A DNA stretch of 64,000 nucleotides from Alphaproteobacteria bacterium LSUCC0684 (GTDB lineage: Bacteria > Pseudomonadota > Alphaproteobacteria > Puniceispirillales > UBA1172). The position numbers and the translations under genes were made by a program. Shown piece by piece: positions 36,100 through 45,442 of the stretch (position 1 is the stretch's first letter; every line of letters begins with the position of its first letter). The DNA is taken from assembly GCA_041228335.1 (NCBI GenBank), contig CP166130.1:1636638-1700637 (forward strand), read 5' to 3'. The notes under the pieces were generated by a model. That model made no database searches, was not told where the DNA came from, and worked only from the letters and a program-made list of their open reading frames with translations.

Positions 36100-37210
36100 C
36101 GCCAAGCACCTCCCGCCGGGTGAAAAAATGGGCGTATATTCTCTCAAGCACCGGATTGAACATATAGGCAAGCGCACCCGAGAAAAGGATGATCAGCCCC
36201 TGGATCATCAATACCATTTCCCGGGTAATGGTCTGGAATTCAAAATCCAGTTCAGCCCCGCCCTGATAGAGCGCCCCGAAAAGAAGGCTGGCAAGAATGA
36301 TACCGACGGGATGATTCCGCCCCATCAACGCCACGGCTATTCCGGTAAACCCGTAGCCGGAAGTGAAATTGAGGATCACCCGCTGCTGCACACCAAGGAT
36401 CTCGTTCAACGCCATCAGACCGGCAAGCGCCCCTGAAATTGCCATGGTGATCATGATAATCCGCTGTGGGGAGTGTCCGGCGTAGATCACCGCACGCTCA
36501 CTATGGCCCGTGGCCCGGATGACATAGCCAAGCCGGGTTCGCCAGATCAGCACCCAGACACCAAAGGATGCCAGCAATGCAATCAGGAAAGACAGATTGA
36601 GCGGGGATCGCGCCATCGGAATGCCCATGGCATTGAAGATCGTGTGTATCTGGGCAAGGCCAACACCATCGGCAAAACTGCGGGTTTCAGGTGACATCTG
36701 GCCGGGCGCCATCAGCATTCCAGCCAGAAGCCACACCATGATCGAGGCCGCGATAAAATTGAACATGATCGTGGTGATCACGATATGACTGCCTCTTCGG
36801 GCTTGAAGCCATCCGGGTATGGCGCCCCAGATCGCCCCAAACACCGCCGCCATGGGAATGGCTAGCAGCACCACCAATAACGGCGGCAGTACCGGATCAA
36901 GCGCCAATGCTACCAGACCAAGACCAAGCCCGCCCATCGCCGCCTGCCCCTCACCACCTATATTGAAGAGCATGGCGTGGAAAGCGACCGCCACCGCAAG
37001 ACCTGTGAAAATGAAATTGGTTGCATAGAAGAGCGTATAGCCAAGCGCGCCCTTATAGACAAAAGCCCCTTTCAGCATCACCATCAGCGCAACAAAGGGG
37101 TTTTCGCCAATCATCGCGATGATGACCCCGGCAACGACAAAAGCTGCCAGAATATTGATCAGAGGCAGAAGACCTATATCCACCCATTGAGGTAATGATG
37201 TCCGCATCAT
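36092..37210 (-). CDS. Nucleoside-type ABC transporter permease, first subunit
   Basis: 372 residues with about ten hydrophobic helices, including FHAMLFNIGGEGQAAMGGLGLGLVALAL, the typical coupling-region stretch of YufP/NupB-like permeases. Pairs with the product at 35125-36099. The start overlaps the ATPase gene stop by four bases. Part of the binding protein, ATPase, permease, permease order usual for BMP-family nucleoside importers. Confidence 0.9.
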   Translation of the reverse strand: MMRTSLPQWVDIGLLPLINILAAFVVAGVIIAMIGENPFVALMVMLKGAFVYKGALGYTLFYATNFIFTGLAVAVAFHAMLFNIGGEGQAAMGGLGLGLVALALDPVLPPLLVVLLAIPMAAVFGAIWGAIPGWLQARRGSHIVITTIMFNFIAASIMVWLLAGMLMAPGQMSPETRSFADGVGLAQIHTIFNAMGIPMARSPLNLSFLIALLASFGVWVLIWRTRLGYVIRATGHSERAVIYAGHSPQRIIMITMAISGALAGLMALNEILGVQQRVILNFTSGYGFTGIAVALMGRNHPVGIILASLLFGALYQGGAELDFEFQTITREMVLMIQGLIILFSGALAYMFNPVLERIYAHFFTRREVLGDG

Positions 37211-38763
37211 TTCACCCCTGCCATCAACAGGCCGATGGAACGGGCATCTGCCTCCTTGCGCGCAACAATGCCCATCGATTGCCCGCCATTCATGACCATG
37301 ATCCGATCCGAAAGGCTGAGAATCTCATCAAGTTCCACCGAAACAAGCACGATGGCGCATCCCTCATCTCGCAAGGCAATCAGCTGCCGGTGGATAAATT
37401 CAATGGCGCCGATATCTACCCCTCTTGTCGGCTGTCCTACCAGCAAAAGCTTCGGGTTGGCTGACATTTCCCGGGCCAATACGATCTTCTGCTGATTTCC
37501 TCCCGAAAAAAGATTGCTTTTCAGAGTCGGATCAGCAGGACGCACATCAAAATCCTTCATCAAGCGGCCGCAATGCGCATTGAGCCGGACCGGATCAAGC
37601 CAGATACCATCGCCGATACCCCTGGCATGCTCATAGCCAAGAATCGCACTTTCAGCGGCGCTGAAGGGAAGAACAAGCCCCATGGCATGACGATCTTCCG
37701 GCACATGGGCCACCCCGAGCGCCTTGATTATGGATGGGCTGGCGGGCTGGTTGCTGGTGATACTCATGCCGCCAAGAGTAATCTGCCCATCATTCAGCTC
37801 CCGGATGCCAGCCAGCAGTTCAAGAAGTTCCGACTGCCCGTTACCGGAAACGCCGGCAATGCCCAGGATCTCGCCGGCACGGACATCGAAGCTCAACTCC
37901 TTGACAAGTGGTGCTCCTCCACCTTCAAGGCTTAGCTTCTCTGCCTTGAGCACAATATCACCAGGTGTGGCGGCGTGCCATATGCCTTCGATCAGCACCG
38001 GCCGCCCCACCATCAGTTCAGCAAGTTCAGCAGGGCTGGTGGCCGAGGTATCGCGATGCGCCACCATCTCCCCACCACGCATGACCGACACCTGATCCGT
38101 GACTGCCATGATTTCCCTTAGTTTATGGGTAATGAAGAGTACCGTTACCCCCTGCTCCTTCAAGGATCGCAGGATTTCAAAAAGCTGATCGGTCTCCTGC
38201 GGGGTCAGCACGCCTGTAGGCTCATCAAGGATAAGTATTCGGGCGCCACGATATAGAGCTTTCAGGATTTCCACCCGTTGCTGAACGCCAACCGGCAGAT
38301 CTTCCACCACGGCATCAAGATCAACCTTGAGCCCGTAGGTTCCGGCAAGACGGGTTATTTCCGCCCGCGCCCGCGCCATGCTGCCGCGAAGCCCGCCCTT
38401 CCCCTCGCTTCCGAGGATGATATTCTCAAGGACGGTGAAATTCGGCACCAGCATGAAATGCTGATGCACCATGCCTATGCCGGTCCCGATCGCCTCAGCC
38501 GTCGAGCCGATGGAAATGTCTTCCCCAAAAACCTGAATGCTTCCCCTGTCGGCGGTATAAAATCCATAGAGAATGGAAACGAGGGTTGATTTGCCTGCCC
38601 CGTTTTCCCCCACGATACCATGGATGGATCCGGCCCGGATATTGAGCGAGACATCTCTGTTGGCGCGTACTGCACCAAAGGTTTTACTGATACCGGATAA
38701 GGAAATTGCGACAGGCGTTTTGCCAACGCCTGCCGCTTCGTTGATATTGGCGGTATCCACCAA
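37207..38763 (-). CDS. Tandem ABC ATPase of the nucleoside importer
   Basis: 518 residues with two nucleotide-binding domains. The first has Walker A GENGAGKSTL and Walker B ILILDEPTGVL. The second has a degenerate Walker A, GVSGNGQSELL, and the signature SGGNQQK, the asymmetry normal for sugar/nucleoside ATPases (YufO/RbsA-like). It energises uptake by the two downstream permeases. The binding protein gene is 23 bases upstream. Confidence 0.93.
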   Translation of the reverse strand: MVDTANINEAAGVGKTPVAISLSGISKTFGAVRANRDVSLNIRAGSIHGIVGENGAGKSTLVSILYGFYTADRGSIQVFGEDISIGSTAEAIGTGIGMVHQHFMLVPNFTVLENIILGSEGKGGLRGSMARARAEITRLAGTYGLKVDLDAVVEDLPVGVQQRVEILKALYRGARILILDEPTGVLTPQETDQLFEILRSLKEQGVTVLFITHKLREIMAVTDQVSVMRGGEMVAHRDTSATSPAELAELMVGRPVLIEGIWHAATPGDIVLKAEKLSLEGGGAPLVKELSFDVRAGEILGIAGVSGNGQSELLELLAGIRELNDGQITLGGMSITSNQPASPSIIKALGVAHVPEDRHAMGLVLPFSAAESAILGYEHARGIGDGIWLDPVRLNAHCGRLMKDFDVRPADPTLKSNLFSGGNQQKIVLAREMSANPKLLLVGQPTRGVDIGAIEFIHRQLIALRDEGCAIVLVSVELDEILSLSDRIMVMNGGQSMGIVARKEADARSIGLLMAGVK

Positions 38764-38786
38764 CGCGTTACTGCCTTACTGCGGAA

Positions 38787-39794
38787 TTAATACGGGCAGC
38801 TGGAATCACTTTCGTAATTATGCACCGACACTTTGCCAGAAAGAATGTCGCTGCGCGCCTTTTCCACGGCCGCTTTGAGATCAGCTGAAATCAGGCTGGC
38901 GTTGTTGTCATCAACAGCCCAGTCCACGCCGCCTTCAGCGACACCAAGCACCTGCACGCCTGAAGAGAAATTCCCGTTCCTGGCATCCATGAAGGTTTCA
39001 TAGGCTGCCACATCAACGCGCTTGAGCATCGAGGTCAAGACCGAGCCCGGGGCAAGCCCGTTCTGATTGGAATCGACACCAATAGCAAGCTTGCCGGCAT
39101 CGGCTGCGGCCTGGATCACCCCAAGTCCGGTCCCGCCTGCCGCATGATAGACAACGTCAGCGCCGCGGTCGATCTGGGATTTGGTCAACTCAGCCCCCTT
39201 GGCCGGATCATTCCATGCCGATGGGGTTGTGCCGGTCATGTTCTGGTATACATCTGCCGATGCATTGACTGATTTGACCCCGCCAACATAGCCGCAGGCA
39301 AACTTGCGAATGAGCGGAATATCCATCCCGCCTACAAAACCGACCTTGCCTGTCTTGCTGGCCAGCGCTGCCGCTACACCGACAAGATAGCTGCCTTCAT
39401 GCTCCTTGAACGCATACTGGCGCAGGTTTGGGGCATCCAGCCAGGATACATCGATGATGGAAAACTGGACATCCGGATATTCTGCTGCAACCTTGGAGAT
39501 GGCGTCTGCCTGGGCAAACCCGACACCAAGCACGATGGTGGCCCCGCGCTCAACCATGCGCCGCATGGCCTGTTCACGCTGGGTTTCGTTGGTTACTTCA
39601 AATTCCATTACGGAAATGCCGGTTTCTTCGGTGAATTTCTTCACCCCGTTCCAGACACCTTCGTTGAAGGATTTATCGAATTTCCCGCCCATATCAAAGA
39701 TTACGGCAGGCTTGATCTCCGCGGCAGTCGCCGCAGAAGCAAGTAACAATACAGCGCCGATGACCGACACCATAAATGTGCGAATTGTGCTCAT
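38787..39794 (-). CDS. BMP family nucleoside-binding protein of the ABC importer
   Basis: 335 residues. A signal peptide (VSVIGAVLLLASAATA) ends near residue 24; there is no lipobox Cys, so the protein should be free in the periplasm. KPAVIFDMGGKFDKSFNEGVWNG and the late YHAAGGTGLGV are conserved in PnrA/BmpA purine-nucleoside binders. Sits 18 bases after an oxygenase gene and upstream of the ATPase, so the oxygenase is transcribed with the importer. Confidence 0.92.
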   Translation of the reverse strand: MSTIRTFMVSVIGAVLLLASAATAAEIKPAVIFDMGGKFDKSFNEGVWNGVKKFTEETGISVMEFEVTNETQREQAMRRMVERGATIVLGVGFAQADAISKVAAEYPDVQFSIIDVSWLDAPNLRQYAFKEHEGSYLVGVAAALASKTGKVGFVGGMDIPLIRKFACGYVGGVKSVNASADVYQNMTGTTPSAWNDPAKGAELTKSQIDRGADVVYHAAGGTGLGVIQAAADAGKLAIGVDSNQNGLAPGSVLTSMLKRVDVAAYETFMDARNGNFSSGVQVLGVAEGGVDWAVDDNNASLISADLKAAVEKARSDILSGKVSVHNYESDSSCPY

Positions 39795-39812
39795 TTCTCA
39801 TAAACTCCCATT

Positions 39813-40646
39813 TTATTTGAGGCCGATTTCCTTCAACCTCTGTTGCAAAAACATATCTGCTGTAAACCCATCTTTCAACGCCGCATCGGGTCTGGGATGC
39901 AAAAACATCGGCATCGAATACCGGGAGGTATTTTCCTGCTGATCCGGATTAACCACCCGGTGGGTTGTGGATGGATAATACCCGTTCGTTGCAAGAGATA
40001 ACATATCCCCGTTATTGATCGTGATCATCCCCGGGTCACAGGATACACTATGCCAGTTCCCATCACGGTCCATGGCTTCCAGCCCCGGTTTCGAGCCTGC
40101 GAGCAGCAGCGTGATCAGATTGATATCTTCATGGGCGGCGGCGCGGATCGCCCCTGCTTCATGCCCGTCTCTGACGGGCGGATAATGGAGAATCCGGAAA
40201 AGACTCTGCTCACTGCCCTGCATCATCGAGGCAAGGGATGCAGGCATGCCTGCCCGGACTTCGGCGGGCATTTCGGCATCAAGCCAGCCAAGCAATTCCT
40301 GACCAAGAGCAACCAGATCACCGTATAGATCGCGCGTCAGATCAGCGATGGAATCCGGCACACGCCCCCAGCTATAGACATGATAAAATTCTTTTAGATC
40401 CTTGGCTTTGGCATCTTTGGCGTTTTCCGAAAGAAAGGGGAAATATCCGTCCTGATCATCGGGATCACGCAGCCAGTCCATTTTCTCGTCGCTGGCAAAA
40501 AACTCTCCCCATGCGGCATAGGCATCATCGATGCGCATATGAGAGATCGGATGATTTTCAAGAACGGCAAAGCCGGTTTCACGCAAGGATTCCGCCAGCA
40601 TCGCCGACGCATTCCCGGCCGTATAATCAACTTTTTTTACTTCCAT
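39813..40646 (-). CDS. Isopenicillin-N-synthase-like 2-oxoglutarate/Fe(II) oxygenase in the nucleoside operon
   Basis: 277 residues from the ATG at 40646 (GAGGTGAGGT upstream; a GTG two codons earlier is possible). DSBH fold with iron ligands His172, Asp174 (AAHEDINLITLLL) and His229 (TTHRVVNP), and the 2-oxoglutarate-binding Arg242-x-Ser244 in RYSMPMF. Family members hydroxylate or oxidise small molecules using O2. The position between nucleoside hydrolase and nucleoside-binding protein suggests a nucleoside, nucleobase or modified derivative as substrate, comparable to fungal thymine 7-hydroxylase or deoxynucleoside 2'-hydroxylase; that is inference. Confidence 0.85.
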   Translation of the reverse strand: MEVKKVDYTAGNASAMLAESLRETGFAVLENHPISHMRIDDAYAAWGEFFASDEKMDWLRDPDDQDGYFPFLSENAKDAKAKDLKEFYHVYSWGRVPDSIADLTRDLYGDLVALGQELLGWLDAEMPAEVRAGMPASLASMMQGSEQSLFRILHYPPVRDGHEAGAIRAAAHEDINLITLLLAGSKPGLEAMDRDGNWHSVSCDPGMITINNGDMLSLATNGYYPSTTHRVVNPDQQENTSRYSMPMFLHPRPDAALKDGFTADMFLQQRLKEIGLK

Positions 40647-40681
40647 GAACACCTCACCTCTTCAGGAAGTTATTAAAATAC

Positions 40682-41635
40682 CTATTCAGCCTTCATGCGT
40701 AATGATTTCATTCTGTCACTTTCCCGGCAAATGTCCAGAAATGTCTCACGAACGTCGGCGATATCCGCGTTCATCGCCACCCGCACCGGATGACGCCCGG
40801 ATGCAGCCCTGATTGTCTGGCCGATGCGCTCCCCTTCGGTGATCACCTCAATCGGCATGGCCTTGAAGGTTATGAGTTCTGGATTAGTGATGGCGATAAC
40901 GGCGGTCGGATCATGCATCAGGCACACATGCTCTCCGACTACGCCATGATAGAAATCGATATAGAAAGCTGTAATATTTTCAAGAAACCCGCCAATTTCA
41001 GGAGCTTCCCCGGCAAGAGCCTGAAAATGGCCCGCGTTGCAGGTGATCGTCTGGGTGATATCAAGACCGATGAGATCAATATCCCATCCCGCGGCAAACA
41101 CCTTATCGGCAGCATGTGGATCGTTCCAGATATTTGCCTCCGCATATGGGGTGACATTGCCCTTGCATTCAACCGCACCACCCATGATCACCAGTTTGTT
41201 GACATGCTCGACAATCCCGGGGTCATAATCAAGCAATCTTGCGATATTGGTCAACGGCCCAACCGGGCAGAGGATCACCTCGCCACTATGGGCGCGGCAG
41301 GTTTCCGAAAGATAGATATGCGCCGGTCTCGGGTCAGGTGCCCGGGACGGCTTGACCGCGGGCATGTGACCAAATCCTTCATCGCCATGCACGTAATGCG
41401 AAGGCGGGTTCATCATCATTGAAATCGGCCGCTCCGCCCCCGCCGCCACCACCGCGGGATAGGCAGCCTGTTCGGCAAGATAGAGCGCGTTGCGCGTTGC
41501 CTGCTCAACATAGACATTGCCAAAGATCGTGGTAAGCCCGAGCACTTCCAGCCGTTTGTCCGCAAAGGCGTAATGAATTGCCATGGCGTCATCAATGCCG
41601 GGATCGGTGTCGATAATGATTTTCTGGGCGCTCAT
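40682..41635 (-). CDS. Inosine-uridine-preferring nucleoside hydrolase
   Basis: 317 residues. The calcium-binding N-terminal signature DTDPGIDDA is at 9-17, and VECKGNVTPYAEANIWNDPHAA, with the conserved Asn and Asp, recurs in the family. Cleaves ribonucleosides into base and ribose. The ribose can then be phosphorylated by the ribokinase encoded just upstream, so the operon handles both parts. Base preference (purine or pyrimidine) cannot be read by eye. Confidence 0.93.
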   Translation of the reverse strand: MSAQKIIIDTDPGIDDAMAIHYAFADKRLEVLGLTTIFGNVYVEQATRNALYLAEQAAYPAVVAAGAERPISMMMNPPSHYVHGDEGFGHMPAVKPSRAPDPRPAHIYLSETCRAHSGEVILCPVGPLTNIARLLDYDPGIVEHVNKLVIMGGAVECKGNVTPYAEANIWNDPHAADKVFAAGWDIDLIGLDITQTITCNAGHFQALAGEAPEIGGFLENITAFYIDFYHGVVGEHVCLMHDPTAVIAITNPELITFKAMPIEVITEGERIGQTIRAASGRHPVRVAMNADIADVRETFLDICRESDRMKSLRMKAE

Positions 41636-41662
41636 ATCTGTCTCTTTTCTGCCAAAACAGTA

Positions 41663-42532
41663 TCATGAAAAGTGTTGGCTCAACTCAGCACGTGTCGGGA
41701 TTGCAGCGCTTGCCCCCGGCCGGGTGACCTGGATCGCTGCGGCCTGGGAAGCAACCCTCATGGCGTCTTCCATGGATGCACCCCCATCAAGCATGGCCAG
41801 CACATAGCCAAGATAGGTATCGCCTGCACCTGTTGTATCCACGGCTTTCACCGGCAGAGCCGGGACGGTAAATTCACCTTCCACGCCAATATAGCGTGAG
41901 CCTTGCTTTCCCAGGGTGATGATCAGATGCTTTATCCCAAGTTCTTCGGGTGCAGTATCAAAATGCGCGGACAAGGCTTCTGCCTCTACCGCATTCACAA
42001 TCAGGAGATCAACCAGCGGCAGAAGCTCGGCTGTAACTTCGGCAACAAATGGCGCCGCGCTGTAACAGATATAAAGCCCTTTTGCCCTTGCCTCTTTCAG
42101 AAAGGGCGCCGCGAGGTTCGTTTCGTTCTGGGTCAGTGCCCAGCCTCCCTCACCTGCGTTGCCGAGAAAATCAGCGATGAGTTTCTCCGGCAAGGACGCG
42201 TTGCTGAGCGGCGCCAGGATGATCTGATTTTCAGCGCTTCCCTCATCCACCGCGACAATGGCATGACCCGATGGCACCTCACCAAGGATGACATGATCGA
42301 TATTGACCCCGGCCTCCATCATGGGAGCAAGCCAGCGCTCATCCCGGGTGTTGATCATGCCGGCATGAAAGACCGCTCCACCAGCCCGGGCGATGGCGAT
42401 GGACTGGTTCGCCCCTTTGCCCCCCAATGCCGCCTCATAACTGGATGCGGCAAGGGTTTCGCCGGGCTCTACGAGATGCGGCATGGTGTATATGTGATCG
42501 ATATTGATCGACCCGAGATTAAAGATTGCCAT
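41663..42532 (-). CDS. rbsK: Ribokinase (PfkB family)
   Basis: 289 residues. GGKGANQSIAIARAGG (37-52) and the catalytic GAGD at 235-238 (Asp238 as base) are the two PfkB signatures; the wording is that of ribokinase. Phosphorylates ribose released by the nucleoside hydrolase, feeding the pentose phosphate pathway. First gene of the nucleoside unit, with 79 bases upstream to the DUF1989 stop; a promoter may lie there or further up. Confidence 0.9.
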   Translation of the reverse strand: MAIFNLGSINIDHIYTMPHLVEPGETLAASSYEAALGGKGANQSIAIARAGGAVFHAGMINTRDERWLAPMMEAGVNIDHVILGEVPSGHAIVAVDEGSAENQIILAPLSNASLPEKLIADFLGNAGEGGWALTQNETNLAAPFLKEARAKGLYICYSAAPFVAEVTAELLPLVDLLIVNAVEAEALSAHFDTAPEELGIKHLIITLGKQGSRYIGVEGEFTVPALPVKAVDTTGAGDTYLGYVLAMLDGGASMEDAMRVASQAAAIQVTRPGASAAIPTRAELSQHFS

Positions 42533-42611
42533 TGCTACGCTCTTCCTTCAACGGATGTGACGGATCGCCATTCTTTCCTGAGACCAAGGAGACGGATCAT
42601 ATCATCTTTCG

Positions 42612-43487
42612 TCAAGATCTTTTGGGCTGGCGGCCATGCGTCCGATCATAGGCCGAAGAAATCGCCCCGGACCAGCCCGCCATCACGTCAGGATCGGGAC
42701 GCCAGATTTCCACCACCAGCGGAAAACATGCCGCCAAGTCCGATGAATGGGTCGTGGAACAATCCCCGCCCGGGCATGCCGAAAGCCCGCCAATAAGATC
42801 AATTTCAGCAACAAACTCAATGAAGTCACCCGGGCGGACCGGGCTTGCCTTCATGAAATACTGATGCGTGTCGAGGGTAAAACCGGTGCACATGAAAACA
42901 TTCAACACGTCATGGACCAGCATCTCGGCATCGTGAAGATCTTCACCAAGATAATCCGACAGCGCGCGCGTCAGGTTGGAATGGCAGCAGTGATGGTAAT
43001 CCACACCGCCCAGAAGACGCGCGGTATATGGATCACACCGGGTGCCGATCACATCATGAACCGAGCCGCCAAATTCATCCCAGCCGTACCAGTCCAGCGT
43101 GTCATGGGTGATCGTGGCCATCGGCCTCATATGGGGGAAGGTGGACCACATCTGGTCACCGGTGGAAAGATGGGTGCCATGAAGGGCCCTTGTCTTGCCT
43201 GAATAAAACTTTTCCTGCGGGTTGTCTTTTGACCACAGATTGAGATCGCCGACCTGTGGGCCTTCGCTGCTGACAATCCGGAAAAAGTGACCTCTAGGCA
43301 CGGTAAAACATCGGGCATCCCGTGGCGGAACAATCACGGTATCGATTTTTTCCATGGTGGTGCGCGCCGCCTGATAGCGTGCCATTTCCGGTACAGGCAG
43401 CGTATCAACCGGATAGCAGATCACCGGCTCAATCTCTTTGCGACGGGCAGCATCGGCAGGCGGCGGTGTTTGGGGGGTATATTTCAT
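42612..43487 (-). CDS. DUF1989 (urea carboxylase-associated / carboxyguanidine deiminase-like) protein
   Basis: 291 residues from the ATG at 43487 (GGGAGAGAAGG upstream). Family landmarks: GHFFRIVSSEGPQVGDLNLW, TRALHGTHLSTGDQMWS, CCHSNLTRAL and NVFMCTGF. In characterised systems two DUF1989 proteins (CgdA/CgdB) form the carboxyguanidine deiminase of guanidine degradation. Here it is a single protein with no guanidine carboxylase gene nearby, and longer than the subunits I know. It may deiminate another guanidino-like compound. A methyltransferase gene is 76 bases upstream on the same strand. Confidence 0.8.
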   Translation of the reverse strand: MKYTPQTPPPADAARRKEIEPVICYPVDTLPVPEMARYQAARTTMEKIDTVIVPPRDARCFTVPRGHFFRIVSSEGPQVGDLNLWSKDNPQEKFYSGKTRALHGTHLSTGDQMWSTFPHMRPMATITHDTLDWYGWDEFGGSVHDVIGTRCDPYTARLLGGVDYHHCCHSNLTRALSDYLGEDLHDAEMLVHDVLNVFMCTGFTLDTHQYFMKASPVRPGDFIEFVAEIDLIGGLSACPGGDCSTTHSSDLAACFPLVVEIWRPDPDVMAGWSGAISSAYDRTHGRQPKRS

Positions 43488-43563
43488 CCTTCTCTCCCTT
43501 GAGACCGGCTCCACGAAAGGCGTAACCGGCAGGATATGTTCAGTCTATCCAGCACCAAAACAA

Positions 43564-44184
43564 TCATTTCTTCTTAAGCCCGATGATACGGGAATTAAGC
43601 CCGATTGCCGGCATATGGTCCCCGTATTCATCAAAGACGAGATCAGCAATGCCTTCTCTTGTGACCGCATCAACGGTTTCAGGATATTCCTTGAATTCCA
43701 GCGTATGATCATTGAGGGAGAAGACAAAAATCCCCTCAGGTTCAAGTTTGGCCAACACATCCCTGATGGTGGAAGCCGGGGCATGACCTGTAGCGATCAC
43801 GCCCATGGCGGTCATATGCCTGAACTTGCCAGGTTCAAAATCAAAGGGGTTTTCGGTCGTGACCAGCAGCAGATCCTGATAGACGTTATCAAGGATACGC
43901 GCCTTTTCCAGCATTGATGGGTTCATGTCGCTGCCGGTAATGCGGGTAAAGCCGGCGGCATGCAATGCCTTGCCTGAAATACCCGTGCCGCACCCGATAT
44001 CAAGGATGGAGGCATCGCGATCCGGCTCAAGCAATGCCAGTGCTGCTGCGCATCGTTGCGGGGTGACATAGCCATGGGACAGGACGGTTTCATCATAGCT
44101 TGCCGCCCAGTCGTCATAAATTGCCATGATCTCATCATGGGTGTGGCTGTTATATACACGCTTGAAAAACTGATTTTCCGTCAT
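43564..44184 (-). CDS. Class I SAM-dependent methyltransferase, second copy
   Basis: 206 residues with motif I LDIGCGTGIS (61-70) and the N-terminal MAIYDDWAASYDETVLSHGYVTP. Its architecture and the sequence from YDxWAxxY through DIGCGTG parallel the 7789-8442 protein, so both belong to the same group but are diverged. Probably methylates a small molecule. Divergent from the MBL hydrolase across 219 bases. Confidence 0.83.
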   Translation of the reverse strand: MTENQFFKRVYNSHTHDEIMAIYDDWAASYDETVLSHGYVTPQRCAAALALLEPDRDASILDIGCGTGISGKALHAAGFTRITGSDMNPSMLEKARILDNVYQDLLLVTTENPFDFEPGKFRHMTAMGVIATGHAPASTIRDVLAKLEPEGIFVFSLNDHTLEFKEYPETVDAVTREGIADLVFDEYGDHMPAIGLNSRIIGLKKK

Positions 44185-44403
44185 TGCTGATCTCCCCCAT
44201 CAATGGTGCCACAAACAATATCAGGATAACAGAGGAACAAGATATTTCCGCGAAAAAACCCTTTTCATCCATTGCTCTTGTTGTTTGGGGATCGGGCAGG
44301 TAGGATCACTTCATTACACCTCAAAATTTCAACATCTTCCTGATAGCATTCCATTCATGAGACCATATCCAATTCAAGCAACGGTGTCTGTTTCCTTTGC
44401 GCA
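44185..44403. promoter_or_regulatory. Divergent intergenic region, methyltransferase and MBL hydrolase
   Basis: 219 bases, AT-richer than the genes around, presumably holding both promoters. I see no long inverted repeat or recognisable operator. Confidence 0.3.
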
Positions 44404-45426
44404 ATGGGGATTGCCGTGGAAAAGATAGAAATTGATCCGCCCGCCCGGGGGAGCATGCGCCAGGTGGCTGATGATGTTTTCTGGATGCGTTTTGATCTGC
44501 CCTTTCGACTTGATCACATCAATCTCTATGCGCTGGATGCGGCCGATAGCTGGATCCTTATCGATTGCGGAATAAACACAAAGGAGACCGTAGAGCATTG
44601 GGATCAACTGCTGGGAGGCCCCCTTTCGGGCAAACCCGTCTCAAGAATAATCGTCAGTCATTATCATGTGGATCATATAGGTTATGCCGGCGCACTTGCC
44701 GAGAAAACCGGTGCAGGCATCTGGATGAGCCAGGAAGAAGCACGCCAGGCCCAGACACTCAAGGCGCTTATGTCCGGAGAGTTTTCCAGGCAACTGGAAG
44801 CCGCCTATCGAAGCTATGGCCTTGATGAGGACGCGATCGCCGATGCCCGCGAAGATGATGGCCGATATTCGAAATTTGTAACAACACTGCCGGATATCAA
44901 TATTCTGGCACAAGGTGACATCATTTCATCAGCTCGCGGAAACTGGGAAGTTCGCACCGATCAAGGTCACAGCCCGGGGCAGATCGGTCTGACCGATAAA
45001 GAACGCGGGATCTACATCGCCATCGATTTCCTCTTGCCCCGGATTTCGCCCAATGTCTCCACCGATTTCCGCTTTCCCGAAATTGACAAACTGGGTCAGT
45101 ACCTGACCTATCTTGAAAGCGTGTCCACCCTGCCTGATGACATGATGATTCTTCCCGGACATGACTGGCCATTCCGGAAAGGCGGGCAACGCGCGAAGGC
45201 ATTGATCGATCATCATCACCAGCGGCTTGATCTGCTGCGCGATGCGGCGGTGACAACACCTATTTCCACCGCCATGGCCATGCAGCTGCTTTTTGGGCGC
45301 GTTTTCAACCCGCATGAGCTGTTCTTTGCGGCAGGCGAAGCCAGGGCACATCTTGGCCATCTGGTACATCTGGGTGAATTCCGGACAAAAATGGAAGATG
45401 GGATTGAGCTTTACTTTCCTGTCTAG
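44404..45426 (+). CDS. MBL-fold metallo-hydrolase
   Basis: 340 residues. The zinc motif HYHVDH is at 86-91 and a further His sits in TDQGHSPGQIG; LPGHDWPFRKGG supplies a C-terminal metal ligand. Resembles glyoxalase II/lactonase-type hydrolases with a C-terminal winged helix (DxxxTTPISTAMAMQLLF). The ATG at 44404 has no clear ribosome site; a GTG at 44416 is preceded by GGGG and may be the true start. Substrate unknown. Confidence 0.83.
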   Translation: MGIAVEKIEIDPPARGSMRQVADDVFWMRFDLPFRLDHINLYALDAADSWILIDCGINTKETVEHWDQLLGGPLSGKPVSRIIVSHYHVDHIGYAGALAEKTGAGIWMSQEEARQAQTLKALMSGEFSRQLEAAYRSYGLDEDAIADAREDDGRYSKFVTTLPDINILAQGDIISSARGNWEVRTDQGHSPGQIGLTDKERGIYIAIDFLLPRISPNVSTDFRFPEIDKLGQYLTYLESVSTLPDDMMILPGHDWPFRKGGQRAKALIDHHHQRLDLLRDAAVTTPISTAMAMQLLFGRVFNPHELFFAAGEARAHLGHLVHLGEFRTKMEDGIELYFPV

Positions 45427-45442
45427 AACACTTGTGCAATGC

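Noticed and set aside
35083-36123. A 346-codon plus-strand open frame opposite the ABC permease
   Set aside because: Translation is low-complexity and polar, typical of the reverse of a membrane protein gene; no domain seen.
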